Assembly: GCA_910589265.1 (NCBI GenBank)
Contig: CAJUTQ010000103.1
Coordinates: 104,496 to 168,495, forward strand
Length of the DNA stretch: 64,000 nt
Reading direction: 5' to 3'
Source of the DNA: an uncultured Lachnospiraceae bacterium
GTDB lineage: Bacteria; Bacillota; Clostridia; Lachnospirales; Lachnospiraceae
Shown here piece after piece: positions 32,878 to 41,714 of the stretch. The stretch's first letter is position 1. Every line of letters starts with the position of its first letter. Position numbers and translations under genes: made by a program. The notes under the pieces were generated by a model. The model saw nothing but the letters and a program-made list of their open reading frames with translations, ran no database searches and was not told the DNA's origin.

Positions 32878-34656
32878 TTAAAGCATCCATTTTTCCAATT
32901 CATTCTTCTCTAAAAATGGATACATGTCTTGCAATGCTGGCGTTAGCATTTTTCCATTCTCATCCAGTCTTGACATTACTTTAGGCACTACAGGATCATC
33001 CAATGCCTGCATAACTTCCAATAATACTCTTTCTTTGGATGCAAAGAAAGCTTTTAGCTTTTCCTCCACATGGCCGTTTGTCTCACAACACAAATATTGG
33101 AACCCAAAAGCCTGCGCAATTTTTTTAAATTCTGGAAAACTTACACCTGTATCAGGACTTGCCCCTATATATGCCCCGTCAAAAAAGCTTTTACTTGTCT
33201 GACGGATAGCTCCATAACCTTCATTGTTAAAAATTACAATGGAAATGGGCAAATGATAATGAACCATTGTCTGAAGCTCCTGCAAGTTCATCATAAAGCT
33301 TCCATCTCCTGTTACACAAAATACTCTTTTCCCTGAAGCAACTGCTGCTCCAATCGCTGCTGGAAGATCATATCCCATAGAACCACAGCTGTAATTACCC
33401 ATTGCCCGCTGCTCTTTCTTTAAAACGCCAACTTGCATTTTTGCTGAATTAGCCGTATTATTACCCAATGTTAAAATACTGTCCTCAGGTTCATACTTTT
33501 GAAACATTTCCCAAAAGTAGTACATACATACTCTCTCTGACTCCTTTGCCTTTTTTGCACCTTCAAAAGAAGTAAACTCTTTTTTCAAACGGTTACAGTA
33601 AGTAATCCATTCCTCATGGTCCTCTTTCTTTAGTTTGCATGTAAAGCTACTTCGAAAAAAGGATTTTAAGTCTCCATATATCCATTTTTCTATCTTTAGT
33701 CCTGGCTTTTTTGCTTCATAAGGGTCTGCGTCAACCATGTAAACCTTAGCCCTTTGGGCAAATCCTTCTTGATTAAAACCAGTTTGTCGAAAGCCTAGGC
33801 TATTTCCCAAAACCAAAACAACATCTGCATTTTGTAAAATAAAATTCCCTGTCCTTGGGCCAATGTTTCCAGAAGAACCAAAATAAAGCGGATGCTCTAA
33901 ATAAAAGTTATCCACAACCCAAGCTCCGCCTATTGCTGGTATTTGCATCTTGTCTACAAATTCTGAAAACTCCTCCCTTAAATGACTATTGACAATTCCT
34001 GAACCTGCCAGAATACAAGGTCTCTTTGCCCTTTGAAGAGCATCTAGCACATCCTTTACTTCTATATCTTGTACAGGAGGAATAGGGCTTGAAAACTGCT
34101 CTGGCTTATAAAAGTCCTCTTCTTCCACTCTTGCATTCTGAATATCTTGGGGAATATCTAGCCAAACAGGCCCCCTTCTTCCATCCATTGCAATTTGAAT
34201 AGCTTTTACTATCTCTCTTTTTACTGCTAAAGGATCTGTAAGCATTATGGCATACTTTGTCATGTTTTTTACAGCTGGAATAATTTCATACTCCTGTATT
34301 CCCCGATACCTAAGGGGCATACCAGACTTTTGGACAGATATTTCATACCGGACTTGACCAGAGAATACAATCATAGGCAGACTATCTTGCCAAGCTCCAA
34401 GCACTCCTGTCAGTGCATTGGTTGCCCCAGGACCAGAGGTGACACAGACTGCCGCCATCCTGCCGCTATATTTGGCATAAGCCTCCGCTGCCATGGCACA
34501 TGCCTGCTCATGGTGATGAAAATATTTATCCATATCCTTACAGACAAGCATGGCATTATTCAAATGCATTGCCCCTCCTCCTACTACTGCAAAGCATTTT
34601 GTTATGCCAAACTCTATTAATGTTTCCATAACTACGTCAGCCACTCTTTTTTTCAT
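32878..34656 (-). CDS. Thiamine-diphosphate-dependent enzyme, acetolactate-synthase family
   Basis: 592 residues in three domains. The N-terminal pyrimidine-binding domain has the catalytic Glu in YFHHHEQACAMAAEAYAKYS and VTSGPGATNALTGVLGAWQD. The central domain has VVLVLGNSLGFRQTGF. The C-terminal PP domain has VTGDGSFMMNLQELQT. GGGGGG lies before the ATG. No regulatory subunit and no other branched-chain amino-acid gene is nearby, so it is unlikely to be housekeeping acetolactate synthase. YerE-type enzymes of this family add a two-carbon unit from pyruvate to CDP-4-keto-3,6-dideoxyglucose, a substrate the rfbFGH genes in this operon can make, so a branched-sugar role is plausible (inference). 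Confidence 0.75.
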   Translation of the reverse strand: MKKRVADVVMETLIEFGITKCFAVVGGGAMHLNNAMLVCKDMDKYFHHHEQACAMAAEAYAKYSGRMAAVCVTSGPGATNALTGVLGAWQDSLPMIVFSGQVRYEISVQKSGMPLRYRGIQEYEIIPAVKNMTKYAIMLTDPLAVKREIVKAIQIAMDGRRGPVWLDIPQDIQNARVEEEDFYKPEQFSSPIPPVQDIEVKDVLDALQRAKRPCILAGSGIVNSHLREEFSEFVDKMQIPAIGGAWVVDNFYLEHPLYFGSSGNIGPRTGNFILQNADVVLVLGNSLGFRQTGFNQEGFAQRAKVYMVDADPYEAKKPGLKIEKWIYGDLKSFFRSSFTCKLKKEDHEEWITYCNRLKKEFTSFEGAKKAKESERVCMYYFWEMFQKYEPEDSILTLGNNTANSAKMQVGVLKKEQRAMGNYSCGSMGYDLPAAIGAAVASGKRVFCVTGDGSFMMNLQELQTMVHYHLPISIVIFNNEGYGAIRQTSKSFFDGAYIGASPDTGVSFPEFKKIAQAFGFQYLCCETNGHVEEKLKAFFASKERVLLEVMQALDDPVVPKVMSRLDENGKMLTPALQDMYPFLEKNELEKWML

Positions 34657-34683
34657 TTTTTATCCCCCCATCTTTTCCCTTCC

Positions 34684-35724
34684 TTAGACATTTAATTTTT
34701 CTTTCATTTTTTCCAGTTCCTCAAACTGTCCCATGTCCATATAGGCAGACTCATTTACAATATAACATCCTATTTTCTCACCCTTGTTCCTATAATACTC
34801 TATAATATCAGGGAAGCTAATAGGTTTATCCTCCTCAAGCTCATCAATAACTCTAGGGTTGACAATATAAACACCTGTATTAATAAAATATTGATACGTA
34901 GGCTTTTCAACGACTCCTGCGTAGTTATTTTCTTCGTCAATAGATACTACGCCATAAGGAATATCCGCCTTATATTCCGACAACACCATCGTAATAAAAT
35001 TATGCTTTTTCTTATGTATATGGTATATTGCTGTATAATCTGCATCAATTAATATATCACAGTTTGTTAAAATAAAATCTTTATTTACCTTTCCTCTCAA
35101 GAGACTTAGTCCCCCACCAGTCCCTAACGGTTGTTCCTCTTCTATATATTCCAGGGAATAACCCCTATCAATGTTCTCAAAATAGGACTGTATCATGCCC
35201 CTTTTATGATTCACTATCATAAAGCAATCTTTACAGCCACATTCAAAAAAACGGTTCAAAATATGTTCGGCAACTGGTATATCTCCAATGGGAATCAATG
35301 CCTTTGGTAGGATTTTCGTATAGGGGTGAAGTCTTGTCCCCTTTCCTCCTGCCATCATCACAACAGGGACATCCATTTTTTCCTGTTCTCTTATTACAGT
35401 ACCATCACGAAATACAACTCCTGTGATTTCTCTATTTAAATTAATAATAGGCACAGAGTATAGTTCTGATTCCCGAAAAATCTTTTTCCATTGATCCTTA
35501 TGATACTCATTACAAGTGCACGGGGAATAATTGGCAATGCTGGATACTTTTTCATTAATATCTCCCGCCTTTAATGTAAATCTGCGAATATCTCCGTCGG
35601 AGATGGATGCCAAAAGCTTTTTTCCCTTTACGACATAAACAACCTTACAGCGCACTTCTTCTAGTCTCTGGATTGCCTGTTTAATGCTCTCCGTTTCTGA
35701 TAAAAACATATCTTGCAGTTTCAT
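34684..35724 (-). CDS. ptmE: PtmE-like CBS-domain sugar nucleotidyltransferase
   Basis: 346 residues. Two CBS motifs fill residues 1-115 (VVYVVKGKKLLASISDGDIR, SVPIINLNREITGVVFRDG). They are followed by a nucleotidyltransferase domain with VVMMAGGKGTRLHPYTKILP, KALIPIGDIPVAEHIL, ILTNCDILIDADY and VVEKPTYQYFINTGVYIV. This fusion is the architecture of Campylobacter PtmE, which makes GDP-glucosamine-type donors at the start of legionaminic acid synthesis. Its place at the head of the Leg genes supports that role. The CBS pair could sense a nucleotide; no data on the ligand. Confidence 0.8.
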   Translation of the reverse strand: MKLQDMFLSETESIKQAIQRLEEVRCKVVYVVKGKKLLASISDGDIRRFTLKAGDINEKVSSIANYSPCTCNEYHKDQWKKIFRESELYSVPIINLNREITGVVFRDGTVIREQEKMDVPVVMMAGGKGTRLHPYTKILPKALIPIGDIPVAEHILNRFFECGCKDCFMIVNHKRGMIQSYFENIDRGYSLEYIEEEQPLGTGGGLSLLRGKVNKDFILTNCDILIDADYTAIYHIHKKKHNFITMVLSEYKADIPYGVVSIDEENNYAGVVEKPTYQYFINTGVYIVNPRVIDELEEDKPISFPDIIEYYRNKGEKIGCYIVNESAYMDMGQFEELEKMKEKLNV

Positions 35725-35740
35725 AGTGAAATCTTCTTTC

Positions 35741-36631
35741 CTAATAAATTAGTTTGTACAAATCAATTTCTTTTTCCTTTGCCTGATACCAGTCATATAG
35801 CTCTTCTATTGCCCTTTCTATCTTCGTATAAGAAAAGTCTTTACACTCTTCCATAAACCTAGAGTTGGATGCTGTATATTCATTAGCTAGCCCTTCTTTA
35901 CATATATAGACTGGTATGTCTTTTCCACTGACATCGACTACCTTATGACAGATCTCTTTCAAACTGATTTTCTTCCCAGATACCATATTATAGGTGTGAA
36001 ACTTCGGCTCATGGTTGAGAAAAAACTCCACCATTTTGCAAAAATCTTCCACCCACAAATAATCAAAATAGACATTTTGCCTCATAGAAAGGGGAAGGCC
36101 TTTGATTGCCTTACAGCACACATTCGATATATATTTTAAAGGATAATACTCGTACTTTCCAAAAATTCCAAAGAGTCTGAAATTATATATATTTTTACTC
36201 TTTTCAATCATTTGATGAATGGTGTATTTCATGAGTCCATATTGGTCAATGGGAATAGATTTTCCAATCTCTTCTTCCCTTACGTTCACGATATCAAATC
36301 GTTTATCATATTCTGCACCTGACCCAGTATAATACATCTTTCCATAAAAATCAGCCTGCTTATAAAAATTCAAAAATATGCGCAGGTTATATTCCAAAGC
36401 CTTTGTTCCATCCTTGCTTTTGTCAATTCCGTCTCCATAAACAGCAAAGTGTAAAATATAGTCAAAAGAATGTCCCTTAATATACTTCTCTACCTCCCCC
36501 TCATCAATACAGTTTAACTCCTTGCTGGAAGGACAGTAAAGCTCATACTCTTCCTTTTGGTTCTCTAAATATTCTTTTATATTTTTTCCTACAAATCCGC
36601 TGGATCCTGTTATTAATACTTTTCTTTTCAA
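35741..36631 (-). CDS. NAD-dependent sugar epimerase/dehydratase/reductase
   Basis: 296 residues. TTG start with AAGGAAG seven bases upstream. Extended SDR: VLITGSSGFVGKNIKEYLEN, DYILHFAVYGDG, YTGSGAEYDKRF, the catalytic tyrosine in IDQYGLMKYTIHQ (YxxxK) and FRLFGIFGKYEYYP. It is related to sugar 4-ketoreductases and to the reductase-type SDRs of deoxysugar pathways. It is the first gene of a run that reads without a clear terminator to rfbF at 10828. Its substrate could be the 4-keto-CDP sugar, perhaps after the ThDP enzyme (a YerF-like step), but this is only suggested by context. Confidence 0.7.
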   Translation of the reverse strand: MKRKVLITGSSGFVGKNIKEYLENQKEEYELYCPSSKELNCIDEGEVEKYIKGHSFDYILHFAVYGDGIDKSKDGTKALEYNLRIFLNFYKQADFYGKMYYTGSGAEYDKRFDIVNVREEEIGKSIPIDQYGLMKYTIHQMIEKSKNIYNFRLFGIFGKYEYYPLKYISNVCCKAIKGLPLSMRQNVYFDYLWVEDFCKMVEFFLNHEPKFHTYNMVSGKKISLKEICHKVVDVSGKDIPVYICKEGLANEYTASNSRFMEECKDFSYTKIERAIEELYDWYQAKEKEIDLYKLIY

Positions 36632-36657
36632 CGTTATTCTTCCTTTTTATATAAAAT

Positions 36658-36666
36658 AGTATACCA
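36658..36666 (-). promoter_or_regulatory. Probable extended -10 promoter for the 36.6 to 10.8 kb operon
   Basis: On the minus strand TGG-TATACT, an extended -10 element, sits about 27 bases before the TTG start at 36631, in the 121-base gap. No convincing -35 was found. It would drive the Leg, phosphoramidate and CDP-sugar genes. Confidence 0.4.
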
Positions 36667-36752
36667 TGAAAACTATAATAGATCTATCGGTATTTTGAGC
36701 ATAAAAAAACACCCCTTATATATCATTAGAAAATTTTTGCAAGTCATATTCC

Positions 36753-38876
36753 TTATGAATAATGTTCTGCAAGATATTGGTATGTCGTCTCAGGTACAAG
36801 GCTTTTTAGCTCTTCCCATTTATTCTCTCCCAAAAGCATTCGAACTCTAGATGCACTAATGACTCCTTTGGAGTCTTCCCTTCTTGGAATTTCCATAAAT
36901 CTTATTCCATAACTTGTGAAAACCCTTTCCATTGCCTCATTATACTGTTTCGTAATTTTATCTAAAGGCTCTTCTCCTACAAATCTTATATCAATATTCA
37001 GCGCTGGAGCAATGTATTTTGCAAAAATCTCCACGTCTTCTGTTGCATCAATTTGTTTATGCTGTAATTTCTCTTTTGAGAAATAAGTGGGCAGTGTCCG
37101 TATAGAAAGAATATACTTTCCACTTGGAAGAACAATGACCCTGTCATATTGTTTAACCCCTCTCTTTACCATTTCTATTCTATCCTGAAAAGTAAATTTG
37201 GACTTATCCTCTTCCACAATAAAAAGGTATAAAATATCCACAAAGGACAAGGCCTTTTCAATAAGAAACTGATGCCCCAGGGTAAATGGATTGCAGTTCA
37301 TGACAATAGCCCCTATTTTACCCCCTTCTCCTACTGAAACTGCCTTTTGCCTAATATCCTTTATATATTTTTCTAACTGTTGCTCTTCTTCTGGTCCTAA
37401 CAAGCTGCCTTTCCAAAGAAGAGTCTGGCTATTTGTCCATTGGATTTTTTTTAGATGATCCAGCAATAATTCTTCATACAATTTTTGAACAATGGCTTCA
37501 TTTGCCCTTTTATTCGTATGTAACGTTTCTTCAAAAAACCATTCATCTTGTCTATCATTATATATTTTTGTTAAATCTAGATCAATTCCCGTCATAAAAG
37601 GAAATTGCCTTTTTTTCATTTCCGTATAATGGTTAATAAAAATAACAATATCATTTTCCAAAAAAGGAATACTTTTTATTGTATCTAAAATATTTTCCAT
37701 AGGAGAACTCATTTCGTTTGCCATGGACAACACTGTATATTTGCCTGGATAACATTCATCTATTTTTTTCTGTAAAAGTCCAATGAAGCTTTCCTCAAAT
37801 CGAACTCCAAAACCATGGACAATACAAGGACCAATAACATAAATTTTGTTATTTCTCCAATCTTTTGTTGCAGCTTTTACACATTTTCCCTTGAGCATAG
37901 TCTCAAAATACTTTTCTTCATCCACACATTCTTCTCTTTCCCATAAGTATTTACATGTTTCTTCCCCATATACTCTATAAAGCATAGCAAGTTTTCTTAT
38001 GTCATCAGGTGGTTTTATTCCTAATCCTTCTCTGTTGTTAACCCTTTCCCTTTCAAAAATAGTAATCTTATTTAGCTCATAAATATAAGGCACATGGCAA
38101 ATAAAAGCTGGAATTTTTCTATTCTTTAAAAAAGAGACCGTGCAGCTGTCTTCTATTTCTCTATATAAACTTCCAACCTTGGATAATATAAAAAAATGCA
38201 TTCCCAAATCAATAGGACTCTCTCCAATTTTTAAGATTTCCTCCTCTATGGTACCAGCGATACATATATGTTCCTTTTTGACTCCTAAAGAAATAATTTT
38301 TTCTAATGTTAATATATGAGGGGCTGCAATTGAAAATTTTTTCCAAATGCTTTCTATTCTATTTTCTCCCATCTTCCCTATATCTAAAATGTAGACTGGA
38401 AAATTATGCTCCAATAACAGTTCAAAAAGTTCCATACTTAACTCATTAAATCCTGCAATAACAATCATTTGAACTTCTGGCTCTATCCCAAGAAAGAACA
38501 GTTCTTTTTTCTTTCTTTTTAAAAAACGAAGAGTTTCCATATCCCTTACCATTTCTGGTGAAGTATCGTCAAAGCAAAAACACACTAGTTCTTCTGTATC
38601 ATTCATAACAGGAAGCCATTTTATATCCTTATTTTCATGAAAAAAGGAAGCAGCCATATCCAAAACATTCTCATTCCATAAAATCCGCTCCCTTTGAATA
38701 AGTTCTTTTGACTCTTTTCTCACACTCTTCGATGTAATAATTCCATAAAATTCTTCTCCATCATTAACAACTATAATATCTTCTTTTTGTTCCTCAGAAA
38801 AAAATTTTTCCAGCTCCAGGAAAGGAAGTTCTTGTCTTTGCACTGCAAATACTTCTTTCTCACAAAATCGAATCAT
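36753..38876 (-). CDS. CBS-domain and HIGH-type nucleotidyltransferase fusion protein
   Basis: 707 residues from ATG 38876; ATG 38888 is equally possible, since AAAGG lies between the two optimal spacings. About residues 20-125 look like a CBS pair (IIVVNDGEEFYGIITSKSVR, IKWLPVMNDTEELVCF). About 130-260 is a Rossmann-like region (MIVIAGFNELSMELFELLLE). About 350-450 resembles an SGNH/GDSL-type segment (IYVIGPCIVHGFGVR). The C-terminal 190 residues are a cytidylyl/adenylyltransferase: GAIVMNCNPFTLGHQFLIEK has the HxGH-type motif and ISASRVRMLL the second signature, as in citrate-lyase ligases. It presumably activates a phosphorylated small molecule for the glycan, perhaps as a CDP derivative (inference). 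Confidence 0.7.
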   Translation of the reverse strand: MIRFCEKEVFAVQRQELPFLELEKFFSEEQKEDIIVVNDGEEFYGIITSKSVRKESKELIQRERILWNENVLDMAASFFHENKDIKWLPVMNDTEELVCFCFDDTSPEMVRDMETLRFLKRKKKELFFLGIEPEVQMIVIAGFNELSMELFELLLEHNFPVYILDIGKMGENRIESIWKKFSIAAPHILTLEKIISLGVKKEHICIAGTIEEEILKIGESPIDLGMHFFILSKVGSLYREIEDSCTVSFLKNRKIPAFICHVPYIYELNKITIFERERVNNREGLGIKPPDDIRKLAMLYRVYGEETCKYLWEREECVDEEKYFETMLKGKCVKAATKDWRNNKIYVIGPCIVHGFGVRFEESFIGLLQKKIDECYPGKYTVLSMANEMSSPMENILDTIKSIPFLENDIVIFINHYTEMKKRQFPFMTGIDLDLTKIYNDRQDEWFFEETLHTNKRANEAIVQKLYEELLLDHLKKIQWTNSQTLLWKGSLLGPEEEQQLEKYIKDIRQKAVSVGEGGKIGAIVMNCNPFTLGHQFLIEKALSFVDILYLFIVEEDKSKFTFQDRIEMVKRGVKQYDRVIVLPSGKYILSIRTLPTYFSKEKLQHKQIDATEDVEIFAKYIAPALNIDIRFVGEEPLDKITKQYNEAMERVFTSYGIRFMEIPRREDSKGVISASRVRMLLGENKWEELKSLVPETTYQYLAEHYS

Positions 38877-38932
38877 AAAAATAACCATACCTTTCTATCA
38901 GACTACATGCAGCCTGGCAAAAACGCTGCCTT

Positions 38933-40090
38933 TTAGATTCCAACAATTCGAAACATTTCCTGAAACCTTTTTTCATAAGAAAATTCCGTGCTGGCTTTCT
39001 TTAACCCTCCTTGAGCTATTTTTTTTCTCTCCTCTTCATTTTTCAAATAATACTCAGCTTTTACCACTGCTTCCTCTATACTTGTATAACAGGAGAATTC
39101 CTCTTCTGGTACAAAATATTGGGCCAGCTCTTCTTGATAATTCGAAAGTAAAAAGCCTCCCGCTCCTAAAATGTCCAAAGCTCTAAGGGGAATCCCTGTC
39201 TGTAATATTTTTAAAGTAATGTTCAAATTAATCTTACTTGCCATAAATATTTTAGGCATTTCTTCCAAATACTTAGCACTTCCCCTATAATTCACCTTTG
39301 AAAGAGCAGGATGCTCTTCTCTAGAATATAAATTCACCTGGTAGTACTTTGATAAAATTCCCAGTAAAAGTACCCGTTCCTGTCTTGTAAGAAAACTAGC
39401 AGCTGCGTAAGAAAACTGTTCCTTACTTATATGAAACTTTCCTTTTCCCAGCTGTTGTTCATATTGGCTGTTCAATTTGTTCATTAGGGGCTCTGTCAAT
39501 AGTTCATCCAAAAAGTAATATCCATATACTTTAAACTGAGCATCTACGAAAGCCTTTAAATATCCTGTCATATACTCATTTAATGGATTTAATAAGTCTA
39601 AAAAAGCAGATGGATAAAGCTTTCCTACAAAGGAAATATCACCTTTGTATTTTTTCCAATCATAGGAGGAAAGGCTTATCCTTTTCAGCCTTTTTGTATT
39701 CACTGCAAGGGGGAGATGATGAACGTTGTTAAATCCCTTATCTCTGTATTGTTTTACTTGAATTTTGTCAAATAAAAACACATAATTGCACTCCAAGCCC
39801 AATGTCTTTTCAATTTCAGGCACATTTAAAGGATTATCATAGCTCCAGGAAATATAGGGTATTCCCTTATTTTGACACGCAATAGCAACAAGAGGAAAAT
39901 AATTGACTGTAAAAACAGCATCATACTGGTCATGAGATAAATATTTTTCAAATCTATGAAGAAAAAAATCGTCTTTGTTTTTATCCTTAAAGCAATAACT
40001 AACTGACTTAAATTGTACATGATTTTCCCCTAATATTTCATTTACATCCCTCTGAGTATATGCACTCCATTCCAGAAGTAAAAGCTTCAT
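38933..40090 (-). CDS. CgeB-type glycosyltransferase
   Basis: 385 residues. The ATG at 40090 shares one base with the TGA of the preceding gene and has GGAG eight bases upstream. DUF3880 N-terminal half: DAVFTVNYFPLVAIACQNKG, YISWSYDNPL, VFLFDKIQVKQYRDKGF, HHLPLAVNTKRLK. C-terminal catalytic half: ASKINLNITLKILQTGIPLR, ALDILGAGGFLLSNYQEEL, CYTSIEEAVVKAEYYLKN. It is closest to the copies at 9098, 43034 and 46495. It would transfer a sugar in flagellin modification, judged by the position between hag and the sugar-synthesis genes. Confidence 0.85.
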   Translation of the reverse strand: MKLLLLEWSAYTQRDVNEILGENHVQFKSVSYCFKDKNKDDFFLHRFEKYLSHDQYDAVFTVNYFPLVAIACQNKGIPYISWSYDNPLNVPEIEKTLGLECNYVFLFDKIQVKQYRDKGFNNVHHLPLAVNTKRLKRISLSSYDWKKYKGDISFVGKLYPSAFLDLLNPLNEYMTGYLKAFVDAQFKVYGYYFLDELLTEPLMNKLNSQYEQQLGKGKFHISKEQFSYAAASFLTRQERVLLLGILSKYYQVNLYSREEHPALSKVNYRGSAKYLEEMPKIFMASKINLNITLKILQTGIPLRALDILGAGGFLLSNYQEELAQYFVPEEEFSCYTSIEEAVVKAEYYLKNEEERKKIAQGGLKKASTEFSYEKRFQEMFRIVGI

Positions 40091-40569
40091 CAAACCATCT
40101 CCAATTCTGTATCCAATAATATTTTCTCAATAAGGGGATTCCACTGGATTTCTTCTCCCTTTCCTTCATAAAATCCTACATTTGGCACATCAGGAAACTC
40201 CTGTCTTACCCTCTTTGCCTCCCCTTCCCCTTGACAATATACAAACATGGAAAAATTCATTCTCTCCTTTAATGGATTCTCATAAATTTTCCAATGATTT
40301 AAAAGGATATAGGCAATTCTTCCATATAACAAATTTAAGGATATTTCCTCCTGCTCTGTGCGGAATTCAAATCCAGCAAAATCAAAGCTTACTATTAATG
40401 GAGCATTTCTTTTCTGAATTTCTAAGAACTGTATATGCAAAGGTTTGTCCCTATGAATGTTATATATTTCTCCCTCTATTCCCATATTTTTTAAGCTTTT
40501 TAAAAACTGAGAACTTCTTTTATCCTGTTCTGGAAATCTTTCTTTATTTGTTATAATGAGCGTTTTCAT
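40090..40569 (-). CDS. Unnamed 'DFAGF' family protein
   Basis: 159 residues, lying between two CgeB-type transferases and overlapping both (four bases upstream, one base downstream), so tightly coupled. Family core: LIVSFDFAGFEFRTEQEE, YILLNHWKIYENPLKERM and NFSMFVYC, shared with 10312-10827 and with the N-terminal half of 44161-45039. The N-terminus, MKTLIITNKERFPEQDKR, looks like the first strand of an alpha/beta fold. It has no signal peptide or membrane segment. Function unknown. Confidence 0.7.
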   Translation of the reverse strand: MKTLIITNKERFPEQDKRSSQFLKSLKNMGIEGEIYNIHRDKPLHIQFLEIQKRNAPLIVSFDFAGFEFRTEQEEISLNLLYGRIAYILLNHWKIYENPLKERMNFSMFVYCQGEGEAKRVRQEFPDVPNVGFYEGKGEEIQWNPLIEKILLDTELEMV

Positions 40570-41714
40570 TTTATTAACTCCAATATTTTTTTTAATGCTA
40601 CTGGATAAGAGTAATCTTTCTTAACTCTTTTATATCCATTGATTGCAATCTGTTTTCTTATATCCTCATGTTTTAAATAATAATGGACTTTTTCAATTAA
40701 TTCTTCCATGGAATGAAAGAATACAATTTCTTTGTCTGGCACAAAAAGTTCTTCCATTTCTTCCTGATAATTGCTTAAAACAAATCCGCCAGCTGCCATA
40801 ATATCATAAACTCTTTGTGGAACCCCTGTCTCAATAGATCGCATAGTCATGTTTAAATTAATTTTACTATAATGATATATTTTGGGCGCTTCTTCATACC
40901 CTATCTTCCCATGCATACGTACATTTTCCAAAGCATAGCCTTCGCTGTTTGTATACAAATCCACCTGATGCTGGATAGCTAAACCGTTTAAAATACAGAT
41001 TCTTTCAATTTCTGTCACTTTACGTGCAATATAATATAACTCCATAAAATAAGGCAATTCCACATCATATTCCTTCAAAGGGTTCACGTAAGTTCGCAAG
41101 CTTTCAGCTACAGTATTTGTTAAACTGCCAAAAAATTTACTCCCTTTTTCCCACTGCATTGATTTCTTTAAAATAACGGAATCTAATGACTCCTTTATCT
41201 CTTTTGTAAACAAGCCTGCTTCTTCGTTATAATGGTTTTTCTCATACAAACTGCCAACAAAGGTTATATCTGCACTATACGCTTCTTCATCCTCTTTTGA
41301 AATGGGAAGCATGGATATTTTTGATACATTGGCTGCCAAAGGTAAATAAAATAAATGGGAAAATCCCCTCTTTTTCATTCTCTCATATTGATTTATGTCA
41401 AAAACAAAAATATAATTACATTCATTGAAAGCTGCTTGGGAATATAAGTGAATTTGAGGAGAATCAAAAACCCAGGAAATATATTTCACATTATTTTCCA
41501 TGCAGGCATTGGAAACGGTCTGAGAAAAATTATGTGTAATTACAAAATTATAGTCATTTTCTCTTAAATAATTTGATAATATTCCTTCCTCTTCTTTTCT
41601 TGGAACTTGCATTTGGACATAGGCAGGATAAAGCTCCACCTCCTCTCCCAGCTCCATAAGTCCCCAAGGAATATCCATTAAATCTACTTCCCAACGCACA
41701 AATAAACCTTTCAT
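40566..41714 (-). CDS. CgeB-type glycosyltransferase
   Basis: 382 residues. Same two-domain layout: FVITHNFSQTVSNACMEN, YISWVFDSPQIHLYSQ, IFVFDINQYERMKKRGF, FYLPLAANVSKI, then YSKINLNMTMRSIETGVPQR, VYDIMAAGGFVLSNYQEEM, FFHSMEELIEKVHYYLKH. It pairs with its upstream neighbour (41715-42887) as a recent duplication; both have an IPWGLxELG motif near the N-terminus that the other four copies lack. The start codon directly follows the TAG of that neighbour. Confidence 0.85.
   Translation of the reverse strand: MKGLFVRWEVDLMDIPWGLMELGEEVELYPAYVQMQVPRKEEEGILSNYLRENDYNFVITHNFSQTVSNACMENNVKYISWVFDSPQIHLYSQAAFNECNYIFVFDINQYERMKKRGFSHLFYLPLAANVSKISMLPISKEDEEAYSADITFVGSLYEKNHYNEEAGLFTKEIKESLDSVILKKSMQWEKGSKFFGSLTNTVAESLRTYVNPLKEYDVELPYFMELYYIARKVTEIERICILNGLAIQHQVDLYTNSEGYALENVRMHGKIGYEEAPKIYHYSKINLNMTMRSIETGVPQRVYDIMAAGGFVLSNYQEEMEELFVPDKEIVFFHSMEELIEKVHYYLKHEDIRKQIAINGYKRVKKDYSYPVALKKILELIK

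Noticed and set aside
32878..34656. Housekeeping acetolactate synthase IlvB
   Set aside because: No ilvN, ilvC or leader attenuator near it; it is embedded in sugar-nucleotide genes.
36675..36700. SigD promoter (ACCGATAG) before the SDR gene
   Set aside because: There is no TAAA-like element at 15 bases; an extended -10 SigA element closer to the start explains the position better.
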